64,000 nucleotides of DNA from Eubacterium sp. MSJ-21 (GTDB lineage: Bacteria > Bacillota > Clostridia > Lachnospirales > Lachnospiraceae), in NCBI RefSeq assembly GCF_018918185.1, contig NZ_JAHLPZ010000012.1:43436-107435 (forward strand). The letters run 5' to 3'. The notes beneath the pieces are model-generated. The model was not told where the DNA came from. It saw only the letters and a program-made list of their open reading frames with translations, and searched no databases. The position numbers and the translations under genes were made by a program. Positions within the stretch are counted from its first letter, which is position 1. Every line of letters starts with the position of its first letter. Positions 63,416 through 64,000 of the stretch are shown here, in pieces.

Positions 63416-63748
63416 TTACTTTCTGCATAGTGTGTTTCCTAAAATGATAATTACCACGACATCAACCAAAATAATCCCCAATGCAATATATACAAAAAAT
63501 GCAGGCAAAATATTTTCAAACAAGCCCATAGTTAATGCAAGAATTGCTATAATAGACATTCCAATTCCCATTGTTCTGCATAACTTCTTTTCATCATATT
63601 TTTCCTTTTCTTCATTTGAAGCTGTATTATATCCAGAAATGAACCAGCTTCCATGTCCAGAAAGTAAAATAATAGAAAGTACAGCAAATATCGCAAAGAC
63701 AATCCACACTATCCAATCAGAGCCTGTTGCTAAATCTGCTAATTTCAT
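63416..63748 (-). CDS. DUF3784-like membrane protein
   Basis: 110 residues, three membrane helices (~13-30, ~60-80, ~83-103). The loop HGSWFISGYNTASNEEKEKYDEKKLCR is the DUF3784 signature. GGAGGAG precedes the ATG. Function unknown; such proteins are common and often clustered in Clostridia. Confidence 0.8.
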   Translation of the reverse strand: MKLADLATGSDWIVWIVFAIFAVLSIILLSGHGSWFISGYNTASNEEKEKYDEKKLCRTMGIGMSIIAILALTMGLFENILPAFFVYIALGIILVDVVVIIILGNTLCRK

Positions 63749-63803
63749 TTACATACTCCTCCTTAAATTCCATTTTCTTAATTTTATAAACTTGAATTGT
63801 ATA

Positions 63804-64000
63804 TTAATTTTTCTTATTTAGTCTAATATGGAAATCGTTGGCTTTAGAACATTCTTCATATGTAAAATTTGTTTCATTCCCTAAAAACTCAACGGCTTCC
63901 TCCTTTGTATTGTAATTAGATTTTTCTTTCATATATCTTAACAAATTGGTCATATATATTCTTCCGTACTTCTTCTGACAAACCGGCGTATTTTGTATCC
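63804..64000 (-). CDS. C-terminal end of an unidentified protein (cut by window edge)
   Basis: Open frame from the right edge to a TAA at 63804, 65 codons visible. An internal ATG could start a 50-residue form (MTNLLRYMKEKSNYNTKEEAVEFLGN...), but no clear ribosome site precedes it. Charged, soluble, no recognised motif. Confidence 0.45.
   Translation of the reverse strand, partial: IQNTPVCQKKYGRIYMTNLLRYMKEKSNYNTKEEAVEFLGNETNFTYEECSKANDFHIRLNKKN

Overview
The window looks like a chromosome segment of a spore-forming, anaerobic Clostridia, most likely Lachnospiraceae; the genus cannot be fixed by eye. The support is the classical sporulation/division block (spoVT, hup, rqcP, yabP, yabQ, divIC, spoIIE, tilS, hpt, ftsH) in Firmicutes order, a type III glutamine synthetase, an indolepyruvate:ferredoxin oxidoreductase, a CD1871A-type CxxC peptide, strong AGGAGG ribosome sites and moderate-to-low GC.

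Layout. 1-4.3 kb: nucleotide excision repair (uvrB, a small membrane protein, uvrA running off the left edge) with a LexA-type box before uvrB and a 255-bp long palindrome between the genes. 4.3-7.2 kb: a small regulator locus and a cytoplasmic GH13 neopullulanase-type enzyme. 7.5-15.4 kb: the sporulation/housekeeping block on the minus strand. 15.9-33.8 kb: a 17.9-kb integrative element inside spoVT. 34-40.3 kb: an amino-acid binding lipoprotein, glnN, a sodium symporter and a SulP transporter. 40.4-45 kb: a hydrolase and an HTH / FHA / membrane-anchored sigma-like module. 45-55.5 kb: iorBA, acyl-CoA ligase, hybrid kinase, Ser/Thr kinase and cobalamin genes. 55.7-57.4 kb: two cation transporters. 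57.7-61.6 kb: a two-component system divergent from a CxxC peptide / polyferredoxin / TlpA operon. 61.6-64 kb: MerR regulator, GNAT and small membrane proteins.

The main result is the 15.9-33.8 kb element. The 5' part of spoVT (33 codons, with its own RBS and a sigma-G-like promoter) lies at 33.8-33.9 kb and the 3' part (149 codons) at 15.4-15.9 kb, on the same strand. They meet at a shared 8-bp core (GGGTCACC on the + strand). Joining the flanks gives an in-frame 182-residue SpoVT. Joining the element ends gives a dyad-symmetric attP (18 of 21 positions match) around that core. The element encodes a large serine recombinase whose 3' end is spliced in frame onto the spoVT 3' part. Its cargo is a Fic + SIR2/P-loop operon with phased TACCCC operators, a ParMR-like segregation pair (parM frameshifted), an oriT-like hairpin cluster, and a complete type I restriction system whose specificity subunit is set up for DNA inversion (active hsdS, two silent hsdS cassettes, a tyrosine recombinase, a 95-bp inverted repeat pair). 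It is therefore a defence-carrying element sitting in a sporulation gene, in the layout of the sigK skin element. Whether it is excised during development is inference.
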